NCBI RefSeq assembly: GCF_008704495.1
Contig: NZ_CP023699.1
Span: 7,874,001 to 7,938,000 of the forward strand
DNA from: Streptomyces kanamyceticus
GTDB taxonomy: Bacteria; Actinomycetota; Actinomycetes; Streptomycetales; Streptomycetaceae
DNA length: 64,000 nucleotides
Direction of reading: 5' to 3'
Position numbers and translations under genes: made by a program. The notes beneath the pieces were generated by a model. The model was given only the letters and a program-made list of their open reading frames with translations. It was not told where the DNA came from and did no database searches. Below, in pieces: positions 29,221 through 37,063 of the stretch. Positions within the stretch are counted from its first letter, which is position 1. Every line of letters begins with the position of its first letter.

Positions 29221-29670
29221 CTAGCTCTGGTTGAAGAAGCCGTCCGCGGGGCGGCCCGCGGCCTCGCCGTTCACGATCTGGGTGTGCGCGGGGGTGAGCA
29301 GGAAGACCCGCGTCGCCACGCGCTCGATCGAGCCGCGCAGACCGAAGGTGAGGCCGGCCGCGAAGTCCACCACGCGCTTGGCGTCGGTGGCCTCCATGGC
29401 CGTGAGGTTCATGATCACCGGGACGCCGTCGCGGAAGAGCTCGCCGATGGCACGCGCGTCCCGGAAGCTGTCCGGGGTCACGGTCCCGATGCGACGTTCC
29501 TCCTCCTCGGCCGCCTCCGCCGCCACCCGCACGCGCGGGTCGGTGACCCACGCCTCCGGCTTGTCGGGCCCTTCGGCCCGGTCGTCCTCGTAGCCGTCGT
29601 CGTAGTAACGCTCGTCATTGTTGTCGTCGACGAGGCCAAGCCAGGCACTCGCCTTGCGCACCGATCCCAT
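29221..29670 (-). CDS. SepF-family protein (paralogue)
   Basis: 149 residues. N-terminal [19 protein letters not shown] is the membrane-binding amphipathic helix typical of SepF. An acidic Tyr/Asp linker is followed by the globular SepF domain: [60 protein letters not shown]. Canonical SepF anchors FtsZ to the membrane. Here it lies apart from the ftsZ-divIVA cluster, next to an acyl-CoA dehydrogenase, so it is more likely one of the extra SepF-like proteins of Streptomyces. Start at ATG 29670. Confidence 0.85.
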   Translation of the reverse strand: MGSVRKASAWLGLVDDNNDERYYDDGYEDDRAEGPDKPEAWVTDPRVRVAAEAAEEEERRIGTVTPDSFRDARAIGELFRDGVPVIMNLTAMEATDAKRVVDFAAGLTFGLRGSIERVATRVFLLTPAHTQIVNGEAAGRPADGFFNQS

Positions 29671-29961
29671 GGACGCCTCCTCTCACAGCGGTTTCCCTGC
29701 GTTCCGCATCCCCATGTTCGTCCATGATGCGGATGATGCGCCAAGTGGATAGTCGCCGCGCGGGGGTTTCGTGACGGTACTGGTGCAGAGTCAACACGCC
29801 GACGCGCGTTGTCCTCCAAGGGTCTTGCCGTGTACGGCTGCTGACAGTGAGTGAAATATGATTCTTCACGGCGTATGGGTGACGGGCGGTGCGTCCGGGT
29901 GAACGGGACTCTCGCTACGATGCCGGAGTTGATCAGTTTCCGGGCTCTCGGGGGAGTCGTC

Positions 29962-31245
29962 TTGTTCGGAATTGTCAGGCCCTGCAGTCATCGGCTCGGC
30001 GAGGGACTCAAGACCCAGTGGATGGCGCACCTGTGCGGGCTCTGCCTCGCGCTGCGCGGCGACCACGGGCAGTTCGCCCGCGTCGTCACCAACTACGACG
30101 GGCTCATCATCTCGGTTCTGACGGAGGCTCAGGCCGAGCACGCCACCGGCTGGCGGCGCACGGCGGGGCCCTGTCCGCTGCGCGGCATGCGGACGGCCTC
30201 CGTCGCGCGGGGCGAGGGCGCGCGGCTCGCCGCCGCCGTCTCGCTGGTGCTCGCCTCCGCCAAGGTCCGTGACCACGTCGTCGACGGGGACGGGCTGCTC
30301 GCGCGGCGGCCGGTGGCCGTCGCGGCCCGCCGCGTGGCCAAGGGCTGGGACAAGGCCGGTGCGCGCGGCGGCGCCGCGGTGGGATTCGACACGGCGGTCC
30401 TGCTGGATGCCGTCGAACGGCAGGCCGGGATCGAGTCCTTGGCCGGTCCCGGCACCTCCCTGCTCACCGTGACCGAGCCGACCGAGACGGCCACCGCCGC
30501 AGCCTTCGCGCACACCGCCGTGCTCGCCGGGCGGCCGGGCAACGTGACACCGCTCGCCGAGGCGGGGCGGCTCTTCGGCAGGCTCGCGCACCTCCTGGAT
30601 GCCGTCGAGGACCAGGAAGCTGACGCCGCGTCGGGTGCGTGGAACCCGCTGACGGCGACCGGCACCACGCGGGCCGAGGCGCGCCGTCTCGCCGACGACG
30701 CGCTGCACGGCATACGCCTCGCGCTGCGGGACGCCGAGTTCACCGACGGCAAGCTCGCGCACCGGCTGCTCGCGCACGAGCTGGGCAGGTCGATCGACCG
30801 GGCCTTCGGGACCGACGCGTGCGGGCACACCCATGAGGTGACGGCCCATCAGGGCGGGTCCTTCGGGCCGCCGCAGGGCGGCGGGCCGTATGGGCCTGCT
30901 GCCGGTGGTCCCTACGGCTCGCAGAATCCGTACGGGGGCGGCAACCCGTACGGCGGCGCACCCGGTGCGCCCGGCGGGCCGGGTGGCCCGGGCGGCTTCG
31001 GCGGTGGTCCCGAGGGGCCCGGGAGCTTCGAGCCGGGGCCGCCGAAGCCGGGCAAGCGCGGCTTCTGGGCGGGTTGCGCCGTCGCCATCGGACTGTGCTG
31101 CACCTGCAAGGTGTGCTGCGCCGACCACTTCGAGGGCCCCTGGTCCCGCAAGAAGCGCGAGGGCTGCTGCAACGCCTGCGGCAGCGGCGACGCGGGCTGC
31201 TGCTCGTGCTGCGAGTGCTGCGCGTGCTGCGACTGCGGGTGCTAG
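29962..31245 (+). CDS. DUF5685-family protein with Cys-rich tail
   Basis: Predicted 427 residues from a TTG at 29962 (GGGGGAG Shine-Dalgarno just upstream), giving the family start LFGIVRPCSHRLGEGLKTQW. The helical N-terminal domain contains HLCGLCLALRGDHGQ, GPCPLRGM and TDACGHTHEV, conserved Cys/His that could bind metal. A Gly/Pro/Tyr-rich linker (about 290-365) follows. The last 50 residues are extreme in composition: about 18 cysteines, with CCTCKVCC, EGCCNACGSGDAGCC and CSCCECCACCDCGC. One hydrophobic stretch (FWAGCAVAIGL) may be a membrane segment. Function is unknown; metal storage or cluster binding is an inference from the cysteines. Confidence 0.75.
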   Translation: MFGIVRPCSHRLGEGLKTQWMAHLCGLCLALRGDHGQFARVVTNYDGLIISVLTEAQAEHATGWRRTAGPCPLRGMRTASVARGEGARLAAAVSLVLASAKVRDHVVDGDGLLARRPVAVAARRVAKGWDKAGARGGAAVGFDTAVLLDAVERQAGIESLAGPGTSLLTVTEPTETATAAAFAHTAVLAGRPGNVTPLAEAGRLFGRLAHLLDAVEDQEADAASGAWNPLTATGTTRAEARRLADDALHGIRLALRDAEFTDGKLAHRLLAHELGRSIDRAFGTDACGHTHEVTAHQGGSFGPPQGGGPYGPAAGGPYGSQNPYGGGNPYGGAPGAPGGPGGPGGFGGGPEGPGSFEPGPPKPGKRGFWAGCAVAIGLCCTCKVCCADHFEGPWSRKKREGCCNACGSGDAGCCSCCECCACCDCGC

Positions 31246-31284
31246 GGCGGGCTCGACTCCGAGTGGGGCGTACGTGAGGGGGCG

Positions 31285-32244
31285 TCAGCCCTTGATCTCC
31301 GGCGGGGAGATCCGCGACTTGCCGATCGCCGAGCCCCGCGTACCCCACTTCTTCAGGATGCGGTCGTACGTCCCGTCCTTGATCAGCTGGTCGACCGCGG
31401 CCCGGAACGCGGGCGCCAGTTTCGTGCCCTTCTTGAAGGCGAAGCCGACGTCGAGCCGGTGGTACTCGCCGAGGAACTTCAGGCCCTCCTGCTGCCGCAC
31501 GGCGTACCGCAGGCCGTTGATGGTGGACATCACCACGTCGGCGCGGCCCTGCTGGAGGGCGGGCCAGATCGCGCCCTGCTCGGCGTAGGTCTTCACGCTG
31601 TACGGCTTCTTGCCCGCGTCGGCGCAGACGTGCTTGTTGTCCTCCAGGGTCACCTCGAAGGTGGTGCCCGCGCCGGTCGCCACGTTCAGGCCGCAGAGCT
31701 GTGCGAAGTCGGTGACCTTGGCCAGCTTGCTGTCCTTGCGGACGGCGAAGCCCTGGCCGTCGTTGATGTACGTCACGAAGTCGATGGTCTTGCGGCGCTC
31801 CTCCGTCACGCCGAAGTTGCCCGTGCCCAGGTCGTACTTGCCGCTGTCCAGGGCGGGCAGGATCGCCTCGAAGCTCGCGGCCTCCCGTTTCAGCTTCAGG
31901 CCGAGGACCTTGCCGACGGCGTCCGCGAAGTCGATGTCCTGGCCGACGATCGTCCTGCCGTCCTCCAGGTAGGTGGCGCCCGGCGGGGTGCCGCCGACGG
32001 AGGAGGCGAGGCTGAGGGTGCCGCGGTCGCGGACGTCCCTGGGCAGCAGCTCCGCCGCGGCCCGGTTCTTCTTGACGGAGGACACCACGTCCGTGGTCGG
32101 GATCTTGGCGCTCCCGCCCGCGGGGGCCGCACCGCCCGCGGTGTCCGCGGCACCGCCGGAGCCGCACGCGGTCAGCGTGAGGGTGGCGGCGGTGATCAGG
32201 GCGAAGGCCGCCGGGATGCGACGGGAGTGCGGGGACGTGCTCAT
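31285..32244 (-). CDS. Polar amino-acid ABC transporter substrate-binding lipoprotein (first of two)
   Basis: Predicted 319 residues. Signal peptide with lipobox LTLTACGSG, then a type II periplasmic-binding domain: RDRGTLSLASSVGGTPPGATY, IVGQDIDFADAVGKVLGLKL, SGKYDLGTGNFGVTEERRKTI, and the C-terminal VDQLIKDGTYDRILKKWG typical of cystine/glutamine-type binding proteins. It shares the ending KSRISPPEIKG-like pattern with the second binding protein at 37064. It is divergent from the transporter operon. ATG at 32244 follows a 259-nt leader that starts with an attenuator-type peptide gene, so expression is probably controlled by cysteine availability. Confidence 0.88.
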   Translation of the reverse strand: MSTSPHSRRIPAAFALITAATLTLTACGSGGAADTAGGAAPAGGSAKIPTTDVVSSVKKNRAAAELLPRDVRDRGTLSLASSVGGTPPGATYLEDGRTIVGQDIDFADAVGKVLGLKLKREAASFEAILPALDSGKYDLGTGNFGVTEERRKTIDFVTYINDGQGFAVRKDSKLAKVTDFAQLCGLNVATGAGTTFEVTLEDNKHVCADAGKKPYSVKTYAEQGAIWPALQQGRADVVMSTINGLRYAVRQQEGLKFLGEYHRLDVGFAFKKGTKLAPAFRAAVDQLIKDGTYDRILKKWGTRGSAIGKSRISPPEIKG

Positions 32245-32265
32245 GGCGTGACGTTCTCCAGCTCG

Positions 32266-32300
32266 GCAGGGCAGGGCAGGGCGAGGCAAGGCAGGGCGAA
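32266..32300. repeat. Pentanucleotide GCAGG-type repeat in binding-protein leader
   Basis: Seven consecutive 5-bp units: GCAGG x3, GCGAG, GCAAG, GCAGG, GCGAA. They begin 22 bp upstream of the binding-protein ATG. Copy number could slip, and the C-rich transcript would resist secondary structure or interact with G-rich parts of the leader. Confidence 0.55.
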
Positions 32301-32372
32301 GCGGACGTACGAGGGGAGGGGTGTCGCCGCTCACGACGGGGGAGCGGTGACGTACGCGTGTGAAGGCGGGGC

Positions 32373-32391
32373 CGACGCCGCGCGGGCGTCG
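32373..32391 (-). promoter_or_regulatory. Hairpin in the attenuator region
   Basis: CGACGCC and GGCGTCG (7 bp, GCGCG loop) lie midway between the leader peptide and the binding-protein gene. It is a candidate part of an attenuator, but the full alternative folds were not computed. Confidence 0.35.
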
Positions 32392-32503
32392 CGAAGGAAA
32401 GGCGGGAGAGGAGGCGCGGAAGGAAGGCGCGCGGCGGCCGATCGCCCCAGGGGTCCGGCGGAATCAGAACGCGGAAATCGCAGGGGGTCGGCTCAGGAGG
32501 ACA

Positions 32504-32575
32504 TCAACAGGACGCCGACCACACTCGACCGAAGTCGATGTGGGAGCGCGTGACCAGCCACTGCTGCGGATGCAT
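32504..32575 (-). CDS. Actinobacterial cysteine-type leader peptide (attenuator)
   Basis: A 23-codon frame from ATG 32575 to TGA 32504-32506. Its second half is TRSHIDFGRVWSASC, immediately followed by the stop. This matches the known putative leader peptides of Streptomyces sulfur genes (general form TRRRHxDLxRVxSxxC-stop), where the terminal Cys codon lets ribosome stalling report cysteine or cysteinyl-tRNA supply. It lies upstream of the reverse-strand substrate-binding protein on the same strand. There is no strong Shine-Dalgarno; TTGACG about 30 bp upstream of the ATG suggests a nearby or leaderless transcript start. The overlapping forward-strand frame is not conserved-looking. Confidence 0.75.
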   Translation of the reverse strand: MHPQQWLVTRSHIDFGRVWSASC

Positions 32576-32646
32576 GGGCCAAGTGGAACAGGCATCCGTT
32601 TCCGCGTCAACTGCCGTGAGACGTACGGCTCATATTCTGGACAGCC

Positions 32647-32677
32647 TTGACAGCGGACGGAAAACGCACCGTAGTCT
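32647..32677 (+). promoter_or_regulatory. Promoter-like pair for the forward transporter operon
   Basis: A perfect TTGACA (32647-32652), 19-bp spacer and TAGTCT (32672-32677). Transcription would start near 32684, about 75 nt before the permease start. The spacer is slightly long for the housekeeping sigma factor. Confidence 0.45.
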
Positions 32678-32759
32678 CAGGGGCGGATCGTGCTGAGGGG
32701 CTCGGTCCGTGTGAAGGCACCACCCGTGTTCGAGCTCGTGCATCCACGGAGCCTTCCGC

Positions 32760-33626
32760 ATGTCTTCCGACACCCTCGCCAAAGTGGCAACCGCCCCTCC
32801 GCCCGACGATCCCGCCGCACTCCCCGACACCCCGCGCATCGTGCCCCGGCCCCGCGCGGGCCAGTGGGCGGCCGCCGCACTCGTCCTGATCCTGCTGGCG
32901 CTCGCCGCCAACTCGGTGATCCGCAACGAGGCGTTCCAATGGGGCCTCGTCGCCGACTACTTCACCTCGGCGTCCGTACTGCGCGGGCTCTGGCTCACCC
33001 TCTGGCTGACCGCCGTCGTCATGGTGCTCGGCTTCGGGCTCGGCACGCTGCTCGCCATGGGCAGACTCTCCGGCAACCCCGTGCTCCGTACGGTCAGTTG
33101 GGGGTACGTCTGGTTCTTCAGGTCGATGCCGATCCTGGTGCAGCTGCTCTTCTGGTTCAACATCGGCGCCCTGTACCCGGAGGTCTTCGGGGTGCGGACG
33201 GTGAACCTGATGGGGCCCGTCACCATCGCCGTCGTCGGGCTGACCCTGCACGAGGCCGCGTACGCCGCCGAGGTGGTGCGCGGCGGGATCCTCTCCGTGG
33301 ACCGGGGACAGATCGAGGCCGCGCAGTCGCTCGGGCTCGGCCGGTGGCGGCGCTGGCGGCGGATCGTGCTGCCGCAGGCCATGCGGTCCATCGTGCCGCC
33401 CGCGGGGAACATGCTGATCGGGACGCTCAAGGGCACCTCGATCGTCAGCGTCATCGCGGTGCAGGACCTGCTCTACTCCGTGCAGCTCGTCTACCACCGC
33501 ACCTACCAGGTCATCCCGCTCCTGATGGTCGCCACCCTCTGGTACGTCGTGGTCACCTCGGTGCTCGGCGTCGGCCAGTACTACGTCGAGCGGCACTACG
33601 CGCGCGGCTCGGAGCGTGTCCGATGA
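32760..33626 (+). CDS. Polar amino-acid ABC transporter permease 1
   Basis: 288 residues. A polar N-terminal tail (1-30) is followed by about five to six transmembrane helices. The family loop is LHEAAYAAEVVRGGILSVDRGQIEAAQSLG: the EAA region that docks the ATPase, with GQIEAAQSLG at its core. LKGTSIVSVIAVQDLLY is also typical of His/Glu/Gln/cystine-type permeases. It would pair with permease 2 (35408) as a heterodimer. Its stop overlaps the next start (ATGA), so the FAD/NAD(P)-binding protein is translationally coupled to it, an unusual insertion into a transporter operon. Confidence 0.92.
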   Translation: MSSDTLAKVATAPPPDDPAALPDTPRIVPRPRAGQWAAAALVLILLALAANSVIRNEAFQWGLVADYFTSASVLRGLWLTLWLTAVVMVLGFGLGTLLAMGRLSGNPVLRTVSWGYVWFFRSMPILVQLLFWFNIGALYPEVFGVRTVNLMGPVTIAVVGLTLHEAAYAAEVVRGGILSVDRGQIEAAQSLGLGRWRRWRRIVLPQAMRSIVPPAGNMLIGTLKGTSIVSVIAVQDLLYSVQLVYHRTYQVIPLLMVATLWYVVVTSVLGVGQYYVERHYARGSERVR

Positions 33627-35365
33627 GGCGCTCGCTCGTGATCGTGGGGGCGGGGCCGCGCGGCACCGGGATCCTGGAGCGCATCGGCGCCAACGCGCCG
33701 TCCCTGTACGGGGGTTCGGGGCTCGACATCCATCTCGTCGACCCGTATCCGCCGGGCGGCGGCCGCATCTGGCGGCACGACCAGTCGCCGCTGCTCTGGA
33801 TGAACTCGCAGGCCCAGGACGTCACCATGTTCACCGACGAGACGGTGGAGGTGGCGGGCCCCGTCCTGCCGGGACCCACGCTCGACGAGTGGTCCGGGCT
33901 CGACGGACGCACCTTCGCCAGCCGCCGCGAGCAGAGCCGGTACATGGGCTGGGTGTACGAGAGGGCCGTGGCGGGCCTGCCGCGGGACGCCGTCGTCCGG
34001 CACCACCGGCGCAGGGCGGTCCGCCTCACCGGCGAGCCCACCGGCCGCCAGGAGGTGTGGCTGGAGGGCGTCGATGCGCCGCTCGTCGCCGACGCCGTCA
34101 TCCTCACCCAGGGCCATCTCGACGCCGAACTCGACGACGAACAGACCGAGTTGGCGCGCTACGCCGAGCGGAACGGGCTCGTGCACCTGCCGCCCGACTT
34201 CACCGCCGACACCGACCTGTCCCGCCTCGCCCCCGGCGAGCCCGTCCTCGTACGCGGCTTCGGCCTCGCCTTCGTCGACCTGATGGTGCTGCTCACCGAG
34301 GGGCGCGGCGGGCGCTACGACGGGGAGACCTACCTCCCGTCGGGGCGCGAGCCCGTCCTGTACGTCGGCTCGCGGCGCGGCGTGCCCTACCACTCCAAGA
34401 TCGGCTACGACTGGTCGGGCGAACGGCCGCCGCTGCCGCGCTACTTGGGGCCGGGTGAGATCGACGAGCTGCTCGCGAGGCCCGACGGCTACGACTTCCG
34501 GCGCGACGTCTGGCCGCTCATCGAGAAGGAACTCGGCTTCGCCCACTACCACCGGCTCTTCACCGCCCACCCCGAGCGCACCCGCGCCGCCTGGACGGAC
34601 TTCGACGAGAAGTACGCGGCCTGCCCGCCGGGCAGCCCCGAACTGGACGCCCTCGTCGCCTCCGCCGTGCCGGACCCCGCCGACCGGCTCGCCCTCACCG
34701 CGCTCGACCACCCGCTCTCGGGCGTGCGCCACACCTCGTACGAAGCACTCCAGGACGGCCTGCGCGGCTACATCACCGACGACCTCGCGCGCCGACACGA
34801 CCCCGGGCACAGCCCCGACCTCGCCGTCTTCCTCGGACTCCTCTCCGTCTACGGGCAGTTGATGCGGCTCGGCGACGTGGGGGAGTGGTGGCACGGCTTC
34901 TTCAGCTACCTCGCGTCCGGGCCGCCGGGGCCCCGGCTGCGCCAGCTGCTCGCCCTCTCCCGTGCCGGTGTCGTGCGGTTCCTCGGCGCCGACGTCCGCG
35001 TCACCGCCGACGACGGGGTGTTCCGCGCGCAGAGCCCCACCCTGCCGGGGCAGGTCACCGAGGCCCGCGCGCTCGTCGAGGCGCGGCTTCCGCAGCCCAC
35101 CCTCGCCCGCACCCGCGACCCGCTGCTGCGCGCGCTGCACACCGAGGGGGTCGCGGTGACCGCCGCGGGACTGCTCGCCGTCGACTCCGCCGACGGCCGT
35201 GTGCTCGACCGCGCGGGCGCGCCGCATCCGCGCCGCTTCGCGCTCGGCCCGCACACCGACGCGCGCGGCGCGGGCGCCTTCACCAGGCCGCGCACCAACA
35301 GCCCCTCGTTCCGGCAGAACGACGCCACCGCACGCGCCGTACTCGACTTGCTCCGCACGCTCTGA
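33623..35365 (+). CDS. FAD/NAD(P)-binding protein embedded in the transporter operon
   Basis: Predicted 580 residues. The N-terminal Rossmann motif SLVIVGAGPRGTGILERIG is followed by DIHLVDPYPPGGGRIWRHDQ, and a second dinucleotide stretch is VLVRGFGLAFVDLMVLLTEG. These features fit the FAD-NAD(P)-binding (PF13454-like) family found near flavin and sulfur metabolism genes. Its chemistry is not established; it could oxidise the imported substrate or help supply reduced flavin to the two downstream luciferase-like monooxygenases. It starts inside the end of permease 1 (4-nt overlap) and ends 42 bp before permease 2. No signal peptide, so cytoplasmic. Confidence 0.78.
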   Translation: MRRSLVIVGAGPRGTGILERIGANAPSLYGGSGLDIHLVDPYPPGGGRIWRHDQSPLLWMNSQAQDVTMFTDETVEVAGPVLPGPTLDEWSGLDGRTFASRREQSRYMGWVYERAVAGLPRDAVVRHHRRRAVRLTGEPTGRQEVWLEGVDAPLVADAVILTQGHLDAELDDEQTELARYAERNGLVHLPPDFTADTDLSRLAPGEPVLVRGFGLAFVDLMVLLTEGRGGRYDGETYLPSGREPVLYVGSRRGVPYHSKIGYDWSGERPPLPRYLGPGEIDELLARPDGYDFRRDVWPLIEKELGFAHYHRLFTAHPERTRAAWTDFDEKYAACPPGSPELDALVASAVPDPADRLALTALDHPLSGVRHTSYEALQDGLRGYITDDLARRHDPGHSPDLAVFLGLLSVYGQLMRLGDVGEWWHGFFSYLASGPPGPRLRQLLALSRAGVVRFLGADVRVTADDGVFRAQSPTLPGQVTEARALVEARLPQPTLARTRDPLLRALHTEGVAVTAAGLLAVDSADGRVLDRAGAPHPRRFALGPHTDARGAGAFTRPRTNSPSFRQNDATARAVLDLLRTL

Positions 35366-35401
35366 GCCCTCCGACTGAGCCCTCCGACTGATCCCTCTGA
35401 G
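35363..35401. repeat. 13-bp tandem repeat after the FAD-protein stop
   Basis: TGAGCCCTCCGAC occurs at 35363-35375 (its TGA is the stop codon) and 35376-35388, with a degenerate third copy TGATCCCTCTGAG at 35389-35401. It directly precedes the permease 2 Shine-Dalgarno and start. Confidence 0.7.
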
Positions 35402-35407
35402 GAACCC

Positions 35408-36295
35408 ATGTCCCTGACCGCTGATCCACCTGTCGACAAGGCCGCCGCGAGCCCGCCGGGCGACGACTACGGCGCCCTGAAGATCGTGCCCGTGCGCCAC
35501 CCCTGGCGGTGGGCCGCCGTCGCCGCGACCGCCGTCCTGATCGCCCAGTTCGCGCACGGTCTCGTCACCAACCCCGCCTGGGAATGGGAGGTGTTCGCCG
35601 AGTTCTTCACCGCCGACGTGATCCTCAAGGCGGTCTGGGTCACCCTCCAGCTCACCTTCTACGGCACTGTCATCGGCTTCGTGCTCGGCATCGTCCTCGC
35701 CTTCATGCGGCTCTCCGCCAGCCCCTTCCTGAAGTCGGTGGCCTTCGGCTACATCTGGGCGTTCCGCTCCATCCCGCTCATCGTGCAGCTGCTCTTCTGG
35801 TTCAACCTCGCCTACCTGTACAAGGAGTTGCAGTTCGGGATCCCCTTCGGGCCCGGCTTCTTCTCCTTCGACACGATGGGCCTGGTCGGCGCGATGAGCG
35901 CCGCCGTGCTCGGCCTCGCCCTGCACCAGGCCGCGTACGCCGCCGAGATCGTGCGCGCGGGCGTACTCGCCGTCGACAGCGGGCAGTTGGAGGCGGCCGC
36001 CGCGCTCGGCATCCCCAAGCTGCGCCAGGTGCGCAGGATCGTTCTTCCGCAGGCGATGCGGTCGATCCTGCCCAACGCGGCCAACGAGATCATCTCGCTC
36101 TTCAAGGGCACCTCGATCGTCTCCGTGATGGCGATCGGCGAACTCTTCTACCAGGTGCAGGTCATCTACGGCCGCAACGGCCGCGTCGTGCCGCTCCTGA
36201 TGGTCGCCACCGCCTGGTACATCCTGCTGACCAGCGCGCTCTCCGTCCTCCAGCACTACGTCGAACGTCACTTCTCCAAGGGGGCCACGCGATGA
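35408..36295 (+). CDS. Polar amino-acid ABC transporter permease 2
   Basis: 295 residues. Same family as permease 1: an N-terminal polar tail, hydrophobic helices, the loop LHQAAYAAEIVRAGVLAVDS followed by GQLEAAAALG, and LFKGTSIVSVMAIGELFYQV. The two permeases are clearly homologous but divergent, as expected for a heterodimeric channel. ATG at 35408 follows GAGGAACCC. Its stop overlaps the ATPase gene start (ATGA). Confidence 0.92.
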   Translation: MSLTADPPVDKAAASPPGDDYGALKIVPVRHPWRWAAVAATAVLIAQFAHGLVTNPAWEWEVFAEFFTADVILKAVWVTLQLTFYGTVIGFVLGIVLAFMRLSASPFLKSVAFGYIWAFRSIPLIVQLLFWFNLAYLYKELQFGIPFGPGFFSFDTMGLVGAMSAAVLGLALHQAAYAAEIVRAGVLAVDSGQLEAAAALGIPKLRQVRRIVLPQAMRSILPNAANEIISLFKGTSIVSVMAIGELFYQVQVIYGRNGRVVPLLMVATAWYILLTSALSVLQHYVERHFSKGATR

Positions 36296-37053
36296 GCGCC
36301 ATGGTCGAACTCCGCTCCGTACGCAAGTCCTTCGGGGCGTTGGAGGTGTTGAAGGGCGTCGACCTGGAGGTCGGCGCGGGTGAGGTCACCGTCGTCCTCG
36401 GCCCCTCCGGATCCGGCAAGTCGACGCTCCTGCGCACCATCAACCACCTGGAGAAGGTCGACGGAGGCTGGGTCAGCGTCGACGGGGCGCTCGTCGGCTA
36501 CCGGCGCTCCGGGGACAAGCTGTACGAGCTGCGCGAGCGCGAGGTGCTCAAGCAGCGGACCCAGATCGGCTTCGTCTTCCAGAACTTCAACCTCTTCCCG
36601 CACCTCACGGTCCTGGAGAACATCGTCGAGGCCCCGGTCTCCGCGCTGAAGCGGCCCCGCAAGGAGGCCGTCGCGAGCGCGGAGGCGCTCCTCGCCCGGG
36701 TCGGTCTCGCCGACAAGGCGGACGCCTACCCCAAGCAGCTCTCCGGCGGGCAGCAGCAGCGCGTCGCCATCGCCCGCGCGCTCGCCCTGGAGCCGAAACT
36801 GCTCCTCTTCGACGAGCCGACCTCCGCGCTCGACCCGGAGCTGGTCGGCGAAGTCCTCGACGTCATCAAGGACCTGGCGCGCCGGGGCACCACGATGATC
36901 GTCGTCACGCACGAGATCGGCTTCGCCCGCGAGGTCGCCGACACGGTCGTCTTCATGGACGACGGACAGGTCATCGAGCGCGGCGCGCCCGGCGACGTCC
37001 TCGACAAGCCGCAGCACGAGCGGACACGTGCCTTCCTCTCCAAGGTCCTCTAG
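36292..37053 (+). CDS. Polar amino-acid ABC transporter ATP-binding protein
   Basis: 253 residues with intact motifs: VVLGPSGSGKSTLLRTIN (Walker A), FVFQNFNLFPHLTVLENI (Q-loop), QLSGGQQQRVAIARAL (signature), LLLFDEPTSALDPELVGEVL (Walker B) and VVTHEIGFAREVAD (H-loop). This is the HisP/GlnQ/TcyN type. It powers the transporter formed by the two flanking permeases. A 50-residue stretch after Walker A (RSGDKLYELREREVLKQRTQ) is a known variant in cystine/polar amino-acid ATPases. Translational coupling to permease 2. Confidence 0.94.
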   Translation: MSAMVELRSVRKSFGALEVLKGVDLEVGAGEVTVVLGPSGSGKSTLLRTINHLEKVDGGWVSVDGALVGYRRSGDKLYELREREVLKQRTQIGFVFQNFNLFPHLTVLENIVEAPVSALKRPRKEAVASAEALLARVGLADKADAYPKQLSGGQQQRVAIARALALEPKLLLFDEPTSALDPELVGEVLDVIKDLARRGTTMIVVTHEIGFAREVADTVVFMDDGQVIERGAPGDVLDKPQHERTRAFLSKVL

Positions 37054-37063
37054 GAGCCCCTGA

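Larger units (their letters stand above)
32245..32759. other. 515-bp divergent control region with leader peptide, repeat and promoter
   Basis: This region separates the reverse-strand binding protein from the forward transporter operon. It holds the leader-peptide gene (32504-32575, reverse), a hairpin (32373-32391), pentanucleotide repeats (32266-32300) and a forward promoter-like pair (32647-32677). The segment between leader stop and binding-protein start is about 259 nt, long enough for attenuator and antiterminator folds. Confidence 0.6.

Noticed and set aside
32550..32696. Forward-strand small frame starting with His-Cys-Cys-Gly-Cys
   Set aside because: It is antisense to the better-matching leader peptide and runs through the forward promoter-like region; no Shine-Dalgarno.
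33596..36271. 891-residue reverse open frame across the transporter operon
   Set aside because: Shadow frame spanning three well-supported forward genes.
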